Both the position numbers and the translations under genes were made by a program. DNA of 64,000 nt from Planobispora longispora (lineage in GTDB: Bacteria > Actinomycetota > Actinomycetes > Streptosporangiales > Streptosporangiaceae), in assembly GCF_016863135.1 (NCBI RefSeq), contig NZ_BOOH01000035.1, positions 1 through 64,000 of the forward strand, in the 5' to 3' direction. Below are positions 7,593 to 16,649 of the stretch, piece by piece; position 1 is the stretch's first letter; the number at the start of each line of letters is the position of its first letter. The notes beneath the pieces are model-generated. The model was given only the letters and a program-made list of their open reading frames with translations. It searched no databases and was not told the DNA's origin.

Positions 7593-9869
7593 ATGCGACT
7601 TCTGACGCTTCCTCCGGTGATCGCTCTCACGATCATCGCGACGGCCGCACCGGCCGTCTCCGCCACCGGGCCGGCCGCCCCCGCTCCCGCCACCATCGTG
7701 GTCGCCGCCGACGGCTCCGGAAACCACACGACCGTGCAGGAGGCGGTCAACGCCGTCCCCGCCGGCAACACCAGGCCGGTCACGATCCTGGTCCGGGAAG
7801 GCACCTACAAGCAGCAGGTGGTCATCCCGGCGGACAAGCCCTACATCTCGCTGGTCGGCGACACCGACGACCCGCGCAAGGTGGTGCTCACCTTCGACGC
7901 CGCCGCCAAGACCCCGAAGCCGGACGGCTCGGGCGCCTACGGCACCTCGGGCAGCGCCTCCTACGTGATCGGCGCGCCCGACTTCACCGCCCGCAACCTC
8001 ACCTTCGAGAACTCCTACGACGAGGTGGCGGGCGGCAACAGCCAGGCCGTGGCCGTGCGGACCACCGGCGACCGGCAGGTCTACGAGAACGTCCGGTTCA
8101 TCGGCAACCAGGACACCCTCTACGCCAACACCGCCTCCGCCACCGCCGTCGCCCGGCAGTACTACCGGAACTGCTACGTCGAGGGCGACGTCGACTTCAT
8201 CTTCGGCCGGGCCACCGCGCTGTTCCACAACTGCGTGATCAAGTCCCTCGACCGCGGCAGCGCCGACGGCAACAACGGCTACGTCACCGCGGCCAGCACC
8301 GAGATCACCAACCCGTACGGGTTCATGATCTACCGCAGCCACCTGGTCGGCGACGCCCCCGCCAAGACCGTCCACCTCGGCCGCCCGTGGCCGGCGGGCG
8401 GCTCCGCCACCGCCCGCGGACAGGTCCTGATCCGTGAGTCCTGGCTCGGCCAGCAGTTCAAGGACGCCCCCTGGACCGACATGTCCGGTCTGAACTGGCG
8501 GGAGGCCCGGCTCTCGGAGTACCTCAACCGCGGTCCGGGCGCGGCCGTGAACAACGACCGGCCGCAGCTGACCAGGGAGCAGGCCGAGGACTTCGATCCG
8601 GAGGACTACCTGAGGGGCCAGGACGGCTGGGACCCCTTCCGCAGCTTCCCCTCCCACTCCGACCAGCAGCTCGGCCGCCAGGCGCTGCCCAAGAACGACG
8701 GCTGGGCCGCCGCGGGCACCGGCACCACCGGCGGCTCGGCCGCCCGCCCGGAGAACATCCACACCGTCTCCACCCGGGCGCAGCTGCTCGCCGCGATCGG
8801 CGACCCCGCCGACAACACCCCGAAGATCATCTACGTGAAGGGCGCCATCGACGCCGACACCGACGACGCGGGCAACCCCCTCACCTGCGCGAGCTACGCG
8901 GTCAACGGCTACAGCCTCCAGGCGTACCTGGCCGCCTACGACCCGGCGGTCTGGGGCCGGGACAAGGTCCCGTCAGGCCCGCTGGAGGACGCGCGCAAGG
9001 CCTCCTACGACAAGATGGCCAAGCACGTCACCATCACCCTCGGCTCCAACGTCACCCTGGTCGGCCTGGGCCGCGACGCCGCGCTGAAGAGCTTCGGCAT
9101 CCGGATCACCAACGCCGACAACGTCATCGTCCGCAACCTCACCATCACCGACACCTCCGACTGCTTCCCGCAGTGGGACCCGACCGACGGTGAGGAGGGC
9201 GCGTGGAACGCCTCCTTCGACAACGTCGAGGTCTCCGGCTCCACGCACGTTTGGCTGGACCACAACACCCTCGACGACGGCGACAACCCGGACTCGAACC
9301 AGCCGCTCCACTTCGGCCGGCCGTACCAGGTCCACGACGGCCTGCTCGACGTGGTGCGCGGCTCGAACTACGTGACCCTGTCGTGGAACCACCTGAGCAA
9401 CCACGACAAGGTGACGCTGATCGGCAACACCGACAACGCCACCCGGTACGCCGAGGCCGACAAGCTCAAGGTGACGCTGCACCACAACTACTTCGAGGGC
9501 CTGGGCCAGCGGACCCCGCGGGTGCGCTTCGGCCAGGTGCACGTCTACAACAACTACTACACCGGCTCGGACATCCACCAGTACAGCATCGGCGTGGGCT
9601 TCGGCTCACAGGTCTACGCGCAGGCCAACGCCTTCGACGGCATCCCGGCGGAGAAGGTCCTCGGGGTCTTCAAGGGCACCGTGATCGCCGCCAGGGACAA
9701 CCTGGTCGACGGCAAGCCCGTCGACCTGGTCGCCGCCTACAACGCCGCCAACGACCCCGACCTCGGCTCCGACGCGGGCTGGACGCCCACCCTGGTCACC
9801 AAGGTCCACCCCGCCCAGGCGGTGCGCGGCCTCGTCACCGCGGGCGCGGGAGCCGGACGCCTCCGCTGA
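7593..9869 (+). CDS. Secreted bifunctional pectinesterase (CE8) - pectate lyase (PL1)
   Basis: A 758-residue secreted enzyme. Residues 1-24 or so form a signal peptide ending near AVSA. A pectinesterase beta-helix follows with GNQDTLY (D174) and DVDFIFG (D201), the catalytic aspartates of the family. After a Gly/Ala-rich linker near residues 370-390, a second beta-helix carries pectate lyase signatures WLDHNTLDDGD and RTPRVRF (R640). The protein would remove methyl esters from homogalacturonan and then cleave it by beta-elimination outside the cell. ATG at 7593 has AAGG 7 bases upstream and begins the signal peptide cleanly, so it is preferred to the TTG at 7569. Its control region matches that of the uronate operon. 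Confidence 0.92.
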   Translation: MRLLTLPPVIALTIIATAAPAVSATGPAAPAPATIVVAADGSGNHTTVQEAVNAVPAGNTRPVTILVREGTYKQQVVIPADKPYISLVGDTDDPRKVVLTFDAAAKTPKPDGSGAYGTSGSASYVIGAPDFTARNLTFENSYDEVAGGNSQAVAVRTTGDRQVYENVRFIGNQDTLYANTASATAVARQYYRNCYVEGDVDFIFGRATALFHNCVIKSLDRGSADGNNGYVTAASTEITNPYGFMIYRSHLVGDAPAKTVHLGRPWPAGGSATARGQVLIRESWLGQQFKDAPWTDMSGLNWREARLSEYLNRGPGAAVNNDRPQLTREQAEDFDPEDYLRGQDGWDPFRSFPSHSDQQLGRQALPKNDGWAAAGTGTTGGSAARPENIHTVSTRAQLLAAIGDPADNTPKIIYVKGAIDADTDDAGNPLTCASYAVNGYSLQAYLAAYDPAVWGRDKVPSGPLEDARKASYDKMAKHVTITLGSNVTLVGLGRDAALKSFGIRITNADNVIVRNLTITDTSDCFPQWDPTDGEEGAWNASFDNVEVSGSTHVWLDHNTLDDGDNPDSNQPLHFGRPYQVHDGLLDVVRGSNYVTLSWNHLSNHDKVTLIGNTDNATRYAEADKLKVTLHHNYFEGLGQRTPRVRFGQVHVYNNYYTGSDIHQYSIGVGFGSQVYAQANAFDGIPAEKVLGVFKGTVIAARDNLVDGKPVDLVAAYNAANDPDLGSDAGWTPTLVTKVHPAQAVRGLVTAGAGAGRLR

Positions 9870-9930
9870 GGGCCGGGACTCCGGTAAGAGGCGGGCCCGG
9901 TGAGAGCTGACAATCCGGCGAGGCGGAAAA

Positions 9931-9948
9931 TACTTACCATGTGGTAGA
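9931..9948 (+). promoter_or_regulatory. TACCA-NN-TGGTA operator before the GH20 gene
   Basis: A dyad with arms TACCA (9935-9939) and TGGTA (9942-9946) around TG, in a locally A/T-rich stretch. The same element occurs between the opp operon and the TetR gene (18260-18272) and before the GH1 gene (24860-24871). The TetR protein encoded at 18379 is the obvious candidate to bind it. Confidence 0.6.
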
Positions 9949-9953
9949 AAAAA

Positions 9954-9982
9954 CGGGATGCCCGCACCCGGCGGGCATCCCG
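9954..9982 (-). terminator. Perfect 12-bp hairpin followed by a T-run on the minus strand
   Basis: CGGGATGCCCGC (9954-9965) pairs perfectly with GCGGGCATCCCG (9971-9982) around a 5-base loop. Read on the minus strand the stem is followed by six T residues (9948-9953), the classic intrinsic terminator form. No minus-strand gene lies to its right to terminate, and the stem sits in the leader of the plus-strand GH20 gene, touching its operator. It may block antisense transcription, or close the pectinase transcript weakly in the plus direction. Confidence 0.55.
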
Positions 9983-9998
9983 TCGTCTCTGGAGTGCC

Positions 9999-11750
9999 AT
10001 GTCCGAGCCGCCCGCCCCGGTCGTCCCCCTTCCGCAGCTCCTCGCCCCGGAGGGGGGGAACGGCCTCCGGCTGGGTGCGCGAGTGCGCATCGGGGTCTCC
10101 TCCGACGACCTGCTCGGCCTCGGCCGCACCGTCGCCGGGCTGCTCCGCGTGCTGCACGGGGTCGATTCCGAGGTCCGGGCCGGCGGCGGGGCGTGCCTGC
10201 GCGCCGACCTCCTCCTCGTCCTCGTCCCCGAGGTACCGGGCGCCGCGGGGCTCGCCCCGGCGCGGGGCGTCGACCCGCTGGCCCGGGAGGGGGAGTCCGC
10301 CGGATCCGCCGAGCCCGCCGGTTCCGGCGGGTCTCGCGAGCGCTACGAGCTGGTGGTGACCTCCGGCGGGGCCACGGTCACGGCGTCCTCGGCGGAGGGA
10401 CTGTTCCGCGGCGCGACCACCTTCGCGCAGCTGCTCACCGGTCAGGACGCCGGAGGCGGCCCCGGCGGTCCGCACGCCGGGGACGGCCGCACCGCTCAGG
10501 ATTCCGGGCCCGGCCTCACGGCCCCCGCCGTACGCGTCCTCGACGGCCCCGCCCTGCGCTGGCGGGGTCTCTCGCTCGACGTGGTACGGCGGTTCTTCCC
10601 GGTGGCGCAGGTCAAGAAGGTCGTCGACCTGCTGGCCCTGTACAAGTTCAACGTCCTGCACCTGCACCTCACCGACAGCCAGGCCTGGCGCCTGGAGATC
10701 ACCGGCCGGCCGGGGCTCACCGACCCCGCGAACTGGCCCGGCGGCGAGGGCTCGCGCAACGGCGACGGCCCGCAGTTCTACACCCGCGAGGACTACCGCG
10801 AGATCGTCGAGTACGCGGCGGAGCGCTTCGTCACCGTCGTCCCCGAGATCGACATGCCCGGCCACGCGCTGGCCGCCGTCCGCGCGTACCCGGAGCTGGC
10901 CGGCGCGGACGAGCCGCCGCACCCGCTGCTGCCCTTCATCGACCCGCGCGCCGGGGCGGCGGACGGCTTCGTGGCGGACGTGCTGCGGCAGGTGGCCGAC
11001 CTCACCCCGGGGCCGTTCCTGCACATCGGCGGCGACGAGGCCTTCGGCATGCCGCACGAGCTGTACGCCGCGTTCACGGCGCGGGCGCTGCGCCTGGCCA
11101 GGACGACCGGCAAACGCGTGGTCGCCTGGCAGGAGGCGGCCCGCTCGGGCGCGCTGACCCCCGCCGATCTCGCGCAGTGCTGGATCGGCTCCGACCACTC
11201 CTTCGACGCCGAGGGCGCCCGCGAACTCGCCCCGGCCGAGTACCACCCGATCATCGACATGGTGGAGCGCTCGTTCGAGCGGGCCCCGCGGGACGCGCCG
11301 GAGGCCGTCGCCGCGGGCGCCCCCGTGCTCGCCTCGCCCAGCAGCGTGCTCTACCTCGACCGCCGCTACGCCGAGGACTCGCTGCTGCCGGACCAGACGG
11401 CCCGGCGCGAGCGGGTCGGCTTCGCCTCGTACGAGCCGCGCACCAGCCGCGAGCTGTTCGCCTGGCACCCGGAGACGCTGGCCGAGGTCCCCGGGGACGC
11501 CCGGCTCGCCGGGGTGGAGGCCGCGATCTGGTGCGAGACCGTCACGGACTTCGACGACCTGGCGTTCCTCCTGCTCCCCCGGCTGCCCGGGATCGCCGAG
11601 AAGGGGTGGACCCCGCAGGTCACCGCCTGGGCGGACTACCGCGGCCGGGTGGCCGCCCACCCGGGCTGGTGGGAGCGCCTCGGCTGGGGAGGTTACTACC
11701 GCTCGGCGGAACTGTTCGGCGCCGTCGCGGCGGACGCCGCGGGAAAGTAG
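9999..11750 (+). CDS. Beta-N-acetylhexosaminidase (GH20)
   Basis: A 583-residue glycosidase without a clear signal peptide. Residues 1-160 or so match the GH20 N-terminal domain. The barrel begins at WRGLSLDVVRRFF, and the catalytic pair D346-E347 lies in HIGGDEA. GH20 enzymes release terminal GlcNAc or GalNAc by substrate-assisted catalysis. A cytoplasmic location fits hydrolysis of imported chito- or glyco-oligosaccharides. ATG at 9999 has GGAG at 9991. The upstream operator is shared with the opp/tetR intergenic region and with GH1, suggesting joint control with those genes. Ser/Gly/Ala-rich loops at residues 85-115 and 150-170 look like low-complexity expansions. Confidence 0.9.
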   Translation: MSEPPAPVVPLPQLLAPEGGNGLRLGARVRIGVSSDDLLGLGRTVAGLLRVLHGVDSEVRAGGGACLRADLLLVLVPEVPGAAGLAPARGVDPLAREGESAGSAEPAGSGGSRERYELVVTSGGATVTASSAEGLFRGATTFAQLLTGQDAGGGPGGPHAGDGRTAQDSGPGLTAPAVRVLDGPALRWRGLSLDVVRRFFPVAQVKKVVDLLALYKFNVLHLHLTDSQAWRLEITGRPGLTDPANWPGGEGSRNGDGPQFYTREDYREIVEYAAERFVTVVPEIDMPGHALAAVRAYPELAGADEPPHPLLPFIDPRAGAADGFVADVLRQVADLTPGPFLHIGGDEAFGMPHELYAAFTARALRLARTTGKRVVAWQEAARSGALTPADLAQCWIGSDHSFDAEGARELAPAEYHPIIDMVERSFERAPRDAPEAVAAGAPVLASPSSVLYLDRRYAEDSLLPDQTARRERVGFASYEPRTSRELFAWHPETLAEVPGDARLAGVEAAIWCETVTDFDDLAFLLLPRLPGIAEKGWTPQVTAWADYRGRVAAHPGWWERLGWGGYYRSAELFGAVAADAAGK

Positions 11751-11924
11751 GGCGACCCGGAGCCCCGGCGGCCCGCGAGGCCGCCGGACCCGCCCTTGGA
11801 ACGATCCATATGCGAGCTCTTCCGGAACCGCCTAGCCTCGTCGCGTTCGCGGGTCGCCGCCGCGGAACCGGGCCAACGGACGCGACGGCGACCCATCGCC
11901 CCATCAGGCAAGCAGAGGAGCAAC

Positions 11925-12056
11925 GTGACGATTCTAGTGACGGGCGCCACCGGCGACATCGGCCGCCGCGTGGTGGACGGGCTGGTGGGCGCCGGCCAGC
12001 GGGTGCGCGCGATGGTCCGCGACCACGCGGCCGACTTCCCCGGGGAGGCGGCGTGA
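11925..12056 (+). pseudogene. N-terminal stub of an NmrA/SDR-type NAD(P)-binding protein
   Basis: A 43-codon frame with GTG start and a good GAGGAG ribosome site. It matches the first 43 residues of the full-length gene directly behind it: both open with VTILVTGATG, then a Gly-Arg turn, then a Gly-Arg-Val-Arg-Ala strand. The stub ends in TGA, which overlaps the GTG of the intact gene (12053-12056). It looks like the remains of a tandem duplicate that lost everything after the first beta-alpha-beta unit. Expression as a short peptide is possible, but no function is suggested. Confidence 0.6.
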
Positions 12057-12889
12057 CGATCCTGGTGACCGGTGCGACCGGTCTCGTGGGCAGAGGCGTC
12101 GTCGGGGAGTTGCTGCGGGCCGGTCGCCGGGTGCGGGCCCTGACCCGCCGCCCCGCCACCGCCGGCCTGCCCGGCGAGGTCGAGGTGTGCGAGGGGGACC
12201 TGGAGCACCCGGAGTCGCTGCGGGCGGCGCTGGCGGGCGTGGAGCGGCTCTACCTGTTCCCCGTGGCGCGCACGGCCGCCGAGGTGGTCGCGCTGGCCGC
12301 GGCGTCCGGAGTGCGGAGGATCGTGGACCTGTCAGGCGCCGGAGCCGACGACGAGACGTTCGGGGACGGCTACCGCGTGGTCGAGGGGGCCGTGGAGGCG
12401 TCCGGCCTGGACTGGACCCACGTCCGTCCGGGTGAGTTCGCCGCCAACTGGCTGGACTGGGCGCCGTCGATCCGCGCCGGACGGACCGTGCGCCGTCCCC
12501 ACGGCGGGGCGGTGACCCGGCCCACGCATGAGGCCGACGTCGCCGCCGTCGCCGCCGCGGCGCTCCTCGGCGACGGACACGAGGGCCGCACCTACACGTT
12601 CGCGGGGCCGGAGGCCCTCACCGTCGTCGAGCAGGTCGAGGCCATCGGCCGGGCGATCGGAGAACGGGTGCGCTTCGAGGAGCAGGATCCGGTGACGGCC
12701 CGGGAGCAGTGGATCCGGGACGGGTACCCGGCCGAGGTGGTGGACTGGCTGTTCGGGATGTGGGCGGCGTCGGCCCGCGCCCCCGCCCCGGTCGACGAGG
12801 AGTGGGCCTCCGTCGTCCCCCGTCTCACCGGCCGCCCGGCCCGGACGTTCTCCGAATGGGCGGCGGAGAACGCCGGGGCGTTCAGATGA
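12053..12889 (+). CDS. NmrA-like NAD(P)H-binding protein
   Basis: 278 residues. TGATGLVGRG at the N-terminus is the dinucleotide-binding loop of atypical short-chain dehydrogenases. The rest matches the NmrA/NAD(P)H-binding family, which includes quinone reductases and redox-sensing regulators. The YxxxK catalytic pair is not evident, so it may be a sensor or a reductase of unknown substrate. GTG at 12053 overlaps the stop of the truncated copy before it. Its last 8 bases overlap the convergent ABC transporter ATPase gene at 12882. Confidence 0.8.
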   Translation: MTILVTGATGLVGRGVVGELLRAGRRVRALTRRPATAGLPGEVEVCEGDLEHPESLRAALAGVERLYLFPVARTAAEVVALAAASGVRRIVDLSGAGADDETFGDGYRVVEGAVEASGLDWTHVRPGEFAANWLDWAPSIRAGRTVRRPHGGAVTRPTHEADVAAVAAAALLGDGHEGRTYTFAGPEALTVVEQVEAIGRAIGERVRFEEQDPVTAREQWIRDGYPAEVVDWLFGMWAASARAPAPVDEEWASVVPRLTGRPARTFSEWAAENAGAFR

Positions 12890-13790
12890 CCGCTTCGCCC
12901 GTCCCCGCCTCCCGGGCGCGGAACTCGCGCTCGAACGCCTCGCGGCGCTCCCGCTGCCCGGCCACGTCCGCGACCGGGGCGGACAGCAGGAGCGCCCGGG
13001 TGTAGGGGTGCCGCGGCCCGGCCGTCACCTCGGCCGCCTCGCCCATCTCCACGATCTCGCCGTGCCGGATGACGGCCACCCGGTGGCTCATGAACCGGAT
13101 CACCGACAGGTCGTGGGAGACGAACAGGTAGGAGACGCCCGTCTGCTCCTGGATCTCCAGGAGCAGGTCGAGGACCGTCTTCTGGGTGGTCAGGTCGAGG
13201 GCCGAGACCGGCTCGTCGCAGACGATCAGTCTCGGGTCGATCGCCAGGGCGCGGGCGATGGCCACCCGCTGGCGCTGCCCGCCGGAGAACTCCCTGGGGA
13301 GCCGGTGGGCGGCGTCGGCGGGCAGTTCCACCCGCTCCAGGAGCCGGGCGACGCGGGCGCGGGCCTCGCGGGCGCCGTACCCCTGCCCGAGCAACGGCTC
13401 CGACAGCGTGTCCCCCACGGTCAGCGACGGGTTCAGCGAGGTGTACGGGTCCTGGAAGACGACCTGGATGTCGCGGCTCAGCTCACGGCGGCGCCGGGCG
13501 GTGACGCGGTCGACGCGCTCCCCGGCGAACGTGATCGTCCCGGAGTGGACCGGGACGAGTCCCAGGATCGCCCGGCCGATCGTGGTCTTGCCCGACCCCG
13601 ACTCCCCGACCAGGCCCAGGGTCTCGCCGGGCCGGACGTCCAGCGACACTCCCCGCAGGACCTCGGCGCGCGGGGCGCGCCAGCCCTTCCCCGGGAAGGA
13701 GACCCGCAGGTCCTCGACCGTCAGCAGGGCGCCGGCGGGCGTCTCGGGGGGCGGATCGGTGGACATGTCGGTGGACACGCTGTCCGGCAT
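12882..13790 (-). CDS. Oligopeptide-type ABC transporter ATP-binding protein (OppF-like)
   Basis: 302 residues. Walker A is GESGSGKTT, the signature is FSGGQRQR and Walker B is LIVCDEP, followed by the switch His in FVSHDLSV. The C-terminal HPYTRALLLS extension is typical of Opp/Dpp ATPases. It would drive uptake with the OppC-OppD fusion, OppB and the lipoprotein encoded by the three genes upstream. ATG at 13790 overlaps the previous stop by one base (TGATG). Opp-type systems in actinobacteria import peptides or oligosaccharides. The neighbouring GH20, GH3 and GH1 genes favour an oligosaccharide, by inference. Confidence 0.9.
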   Translation of the reverse strand: MPDSVSTDMSTDPPPETPAGALLTVEDLRVSFPGKGWRAPRAEVLRGVSLDVRPGETLGLVGESGSGKTTIGRAILGLVPVHSGTITFAGERVDRVTARRRRELSRDIQVVFQDPYTSLNPSLTVGDTLSEPLLGQGYGAREARARVARLLERVELPADAAHRLPREFSGGQRQRVAIARALAIDPRLIVCDEPVSALDLTTQKTVLDLLLEIQEQTGVSYLFVSHDLSVIRFMSHRVAVIRHGEIVEMGEAAEVTAGPRHPYTRALLLSAPVADVAGQRERREAFEREFRAREAGTGEAVI

Positions 13791-15631
13791 CACACGACCT
13801 CCGCGTTCGAGGGCTGCCAGGGCCGGCGGGCCGGGGCGTCGTCCAGCACGGCGCCGAGCAGCTTCCGGGTGTAGGGGTCCCGGGGGGCGTGCAGGACCTG
13901 CTCCGCCGTCCCGGTCTCGACGATGCGCCCCTGCCGCATCACGGCCACGCGGTCGCACAGGTCCGCGACCACGCCGAGGTTGTGGGTGACGAGCAGGACC
14001 CCGAGGCCCCGCTCCCGCTGCAGCCGGCGCAGCAGGCCGAGCACCTCCGCCTGGACCATGACGTCGAGCGCCGTGGTGGGCTCGTCGGCGACGAGGAGTT
14101 CGGGATCGCAGGACATGGCGCCCGCGATCAGGACGCGCTGCGCCATACCTCCGGAGATCTCGTGGGGGTAGGAGTCGAAGGTCCGCCGCGGGTCCGCGAT
14201 CTCGACCTGGCTCAGCAGGTCGAGCGCGCGCCGGACGGCCTCCGCCCTGGAGATCCGGAGCTTGTGGCGCATGGGCTCCACGAGCTGGCTGCCGACCGTG
14301 AACGCCGGGTCGAGGTTGCTCATCGGCTCCTGGGGGACGTAGGCGACGACGCTCCCCCGCAGCGCGCGGTGCCTGCGTTCGGGCATGCCGACGATCTCCT
14401 CGCCGCCGACCGTGACGCTCCCCCGGCTCACCCGTCCCCCCTCGGGCAGGATGCCGAGGATCGAGAAGGCCGTCTGGGTCTTGCCCGACCCCGACTCGCC
14501 GACCAGACCGACGATCTCCCCGGCCCGCACGTCGAGGTCCACGCCGTGGACCACCTCGCGCGTCCCGCCCCCGGGCAGGACGTAGGAGACGGCCAGGTCG
14601 CGCACGGACAACAACCCGGCGCGCTCACCCGCGTCCGCCGGAGTCCCGTTCGTGACCTGCGGCGTCCCGCCCGTACCCGGCGAGACGGCGGAAACGGCGG
14701 AACCGGCGGGGATCGCCGGAGTCGCGGAAGCGGCGCGGCGGCTCCGGCGCCGGGAGGCGGGCGCCGTGCCCCGGTCCTCCAGCGCGTCGCGCAGGGCGGC
14801 GGCGAGCAGCACCAGCGCGCCGCTCGTCAGGCCCAGCGCGAGGCCGGGCCAGAGCATCAGCGACGGAGCGCGCTGGATGTTCTTGAACGCCTCGTTGAGC
14901 ATCGCGCCCCACGTCGGCGTGTCGCCGCTGCCGATGCCGAGGAACTCCAGGCCCGCCTGGAGGCCGATGGCGATCCCGGAGACGAGCGCCACCTGGATGA
15001 TGATGGGCGCGCGGACCACGATGAGCACGTGCCGGACCACGATCCGGGGGTCGCGCAGTCCCGACACCTTGGCGGCGTCGACGTAGAGCTCGTTGCGCAC
15101 GCTCGCGACGATGCCGCGCACCAGCCGGAAGAACGCGGGCGTCACGAGGAACCCGAGGACCACCATGAGGACCCAGACGGTGGGGCCGAGGATGGCGCGC
15201 GAGGCCAGGAGCACGACCATGGCGGGCAGCGCCATGACCAGGTTGACGATCCAGCTCGCCGCGGAGTCGAACCAGCCGCCGTAGTAACCCGCCAGCAGGC
15301 CGCCGGGCACGCCCAGCGCCAGCGCGACCGACAGGGCGATCACCGCGCCGCCCAGTGTGTTCCGCCCGCCGTACAGCAGGCGGGTCAGGATGTCCCGGCC
15401 GGCGGAGTCGAAGCCGAGCGGGTGACCGGCGGACGGGCCGCCGAACGCGTCGCGCAGGCTGGACACGCCCGGGTCCGCCGGGCTGAGCGCCGGGGCGAAC
15501 AGCACCGCCAGCACGATGGCGGCCAGGACCGCGGCGGAGGCCAGCCCCAGCGGGTGCCGGAGCAGCCGCCGGACGGTGCCGGTCCGCGGCGCGGCCGGGA
15601 CCGCCGGGGCGATCGGCGCACCCTCGCTCAT
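13790..15631 (-). CDS. Fused OppC permease - OppD ATPase
   Basis: 613 residues combining two subunits. Residues 1-280 or so form an OppC-type permease with about six membrane segments and the GHPLGFDSAGRD motif. A 40-residue Ala/Ser/Thr/Gly linker follows, then a full OppD-type ATPase with Walker A GESGSGKTQT, signature ISGGMAQR and Walker B LLVADEP. Permease-ATPase fusions of this order are known in actinobacterial Opp systems. With one separate OppB and one separate OppF they form a complete transporter core. Start and stop overlap the flanking genes (ATGA at 15628-15631, TGATG at 13788-13792). Confidence 0.9.
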   Translation of the reverse strand: MSEGAPIAPAVPAAPRTGTVRRLLRHPLGLASAAVLAAIVLAVLFAPALSPADPGVSSLRDAFGGPSAGHPLGFDSAGRDILTRLLYGGRNTLGGAVIALSVALALGVPGGLLAGYYGGWFDSAASWIVNLVMALPAMVVLLASRAILGPTVWVLMVVLGFLVTPAFFRLVRGIVASVRNELYVDAAKVSGLRDPRIVVRHVLIVVRAPIIIQVALVSGIAIGLQAGLEFLGIGSGDTPTWGAMLNEAFKNIQRAPSLMLWPGLALGLTSGALVLLAAALRDALEDRGTAPASRRRSRRAASATPAIPAGSAVSAVSPGTGGTPQVTNGTPADAGERAGLLSVRDLAVSYVLPGGGTREVVHGVDLDVRAGEIVGLVGESGSGKTQTAFSILGILPEGGRVSRGSVTVGGEEIVGMPERRHRALRGSVVAYVPQEPMSNLDPAFTVGSQLVEPMRHKLRISRAEAVRRALDLLSQVEIADPRRTFDSYPHEISGGMAQRVLIAGAMSCDPELLVADEPTTALDVMVQAEVLGLLRRLQRERGLGVLLVTHNLGVVADLCDRVAVMRQGRIVETGTAEQVLHAPRDPYTRKLLGAVLDDAPARRPWQPSNAEVV

Positions 15632-16569
15632 GCGATCCTCGCTTTCGGGTTCAGCCATCCGATCAGGATGTCGACGACGAGATTGATCATGATCACCCCG
15701 ACCACGGAGAACATGACCAGCGCCATGATCACGGGGATGTCGCCGCGGGTGGTGTAGTTGACGGTCATGCTCCCGATGCCGGGGAGGCCGAAGATCTGCT
15801 CCACCAGCACGGCTCCGCCCAGCATCCCGACGAACTGCATGCCGAGCACCGCGAGGGCGGGTGCCGAGGCGTTGCGCAGGACGTGTCGGAAGACGATCCG
15901 CCAGGGCGGCAGTCCCCGCGCCCGCAGGGTGCGCACGTAGTCCTGGCGCATGACGTCGATCACCGATCCCCGGACCTGCTGCGAGACCCCGGCGACGGAC
16001 CCGACGGACAGGGCGGCGATGGGCAGCGTCACGGTGGACAGCCAGCCGCCGAAGGATTCGGTGAGGCCGACGTACCCGATGGCGGGGAACCAGCGCAGGT
16101 GCACCGCGAAGACCAGGACGATGACCAGGGTGACAAGGAAGCCGGGCAGGGCGTATCCCACGACGGCGAAGACCTGGACGAACCGGTCGATCGCGCCCCG
16201 GCGGACCCCGGCCCACACCCCGAGCAGGAACGAGAGCACGGCCGTGACGAGGGTGACGCCGACCATCAGGCTGACCGTGACGGGCAGCCGGTTCGCGATC
16301 GCCCGCGTCACGTCCTCGCCGCTGAACCAGGAGGTCCCGAAGTCGCCCCGGACGGCGTGGGCCAGCCAGTCCAGGTACTGCGCGAGGACGGGGCGGTCCA
16401 GGCCGAGGGCCGCGTTCCTGGCGTCGACGAGGTCCTGGCTCGCCCCCTGTCCCAGGAGCTGCCGGCCCACGTCCATGTCGGGGATCGACAGGAGCATGTA
16501 GGAGAGGAAGGAGATCACGAACAGGAGCGCCGCCCCCGCCGCGGTCCTGCGCGCGATGAAGCTCAGCAT
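15628..16569 (-). CDS. Oligopeptide-type ABC transporter permease (OppB-like)
   Basis: 313 residues with about six membrane spans. The first is near residues 9-30. The coupling region RTLRARGLPPWRIVFRHVLRN carries the family EAA-like loop, and the C-terminal GLPGIGSMTV stretch is characteristic of OppB/DppB proteins. It pairs with the permease half of the fused protein encoded downstream. ATG at 16569 follows the lipoprotein gene by 80 bases. The stop is coupled to the next start. Confidence 0.9.
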   Translation of the reverse strand: MLSFIARRTAAGAALLFVISFLSYMLLSIPDMDVGRQLLGQGASQDLVDARNAALGLDRPVLAQYLDWLAHAVRGDFGTSWFSGEDVTRAIANRLPVTVSLMVGVTLVTAVLSFLLGVWAGVRRGAIDRFVQVFAVVGYALPGFLVTLVIVLVFAVHLRWFPAIGYVGLTESFGGWLSTVTLPIAALSVGSVAGVSQQVRGSVIDVMRQDYVRTLRARGLPPWRIVFRHVLRNASAPALAVLGMQFVGMLGGAVLVEQIFGLPGIGSMTVNYTTRGDIPVIMALVMFSVVGVIMINLVVDILIGWLNPKARIA

Positions 16570-16649
16570 GAGAACTCGGCATCCGTTGTCGGGCCCGGTC
16601 CGGGGCGGGCGCGCCGCCCCGGACCGGAGTTCTTCGTGGGAACGGGGCG

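Noticed and set aside
9931-9946. Operator read as a LacI site
   Set aside because: Its arms TACCA/TGGTA differ from the TGCAA/TTGCA sites before the pectin genes and match the opp/tetR dyad, so it is assigned to the TetR group.
13790-15631. OppC-OppD fusion as a novel architecture
   Set aside because: Permease-ATPase fusions of this order are an established actinobacterial Opp variant, so it is annotated but not claimed as new.
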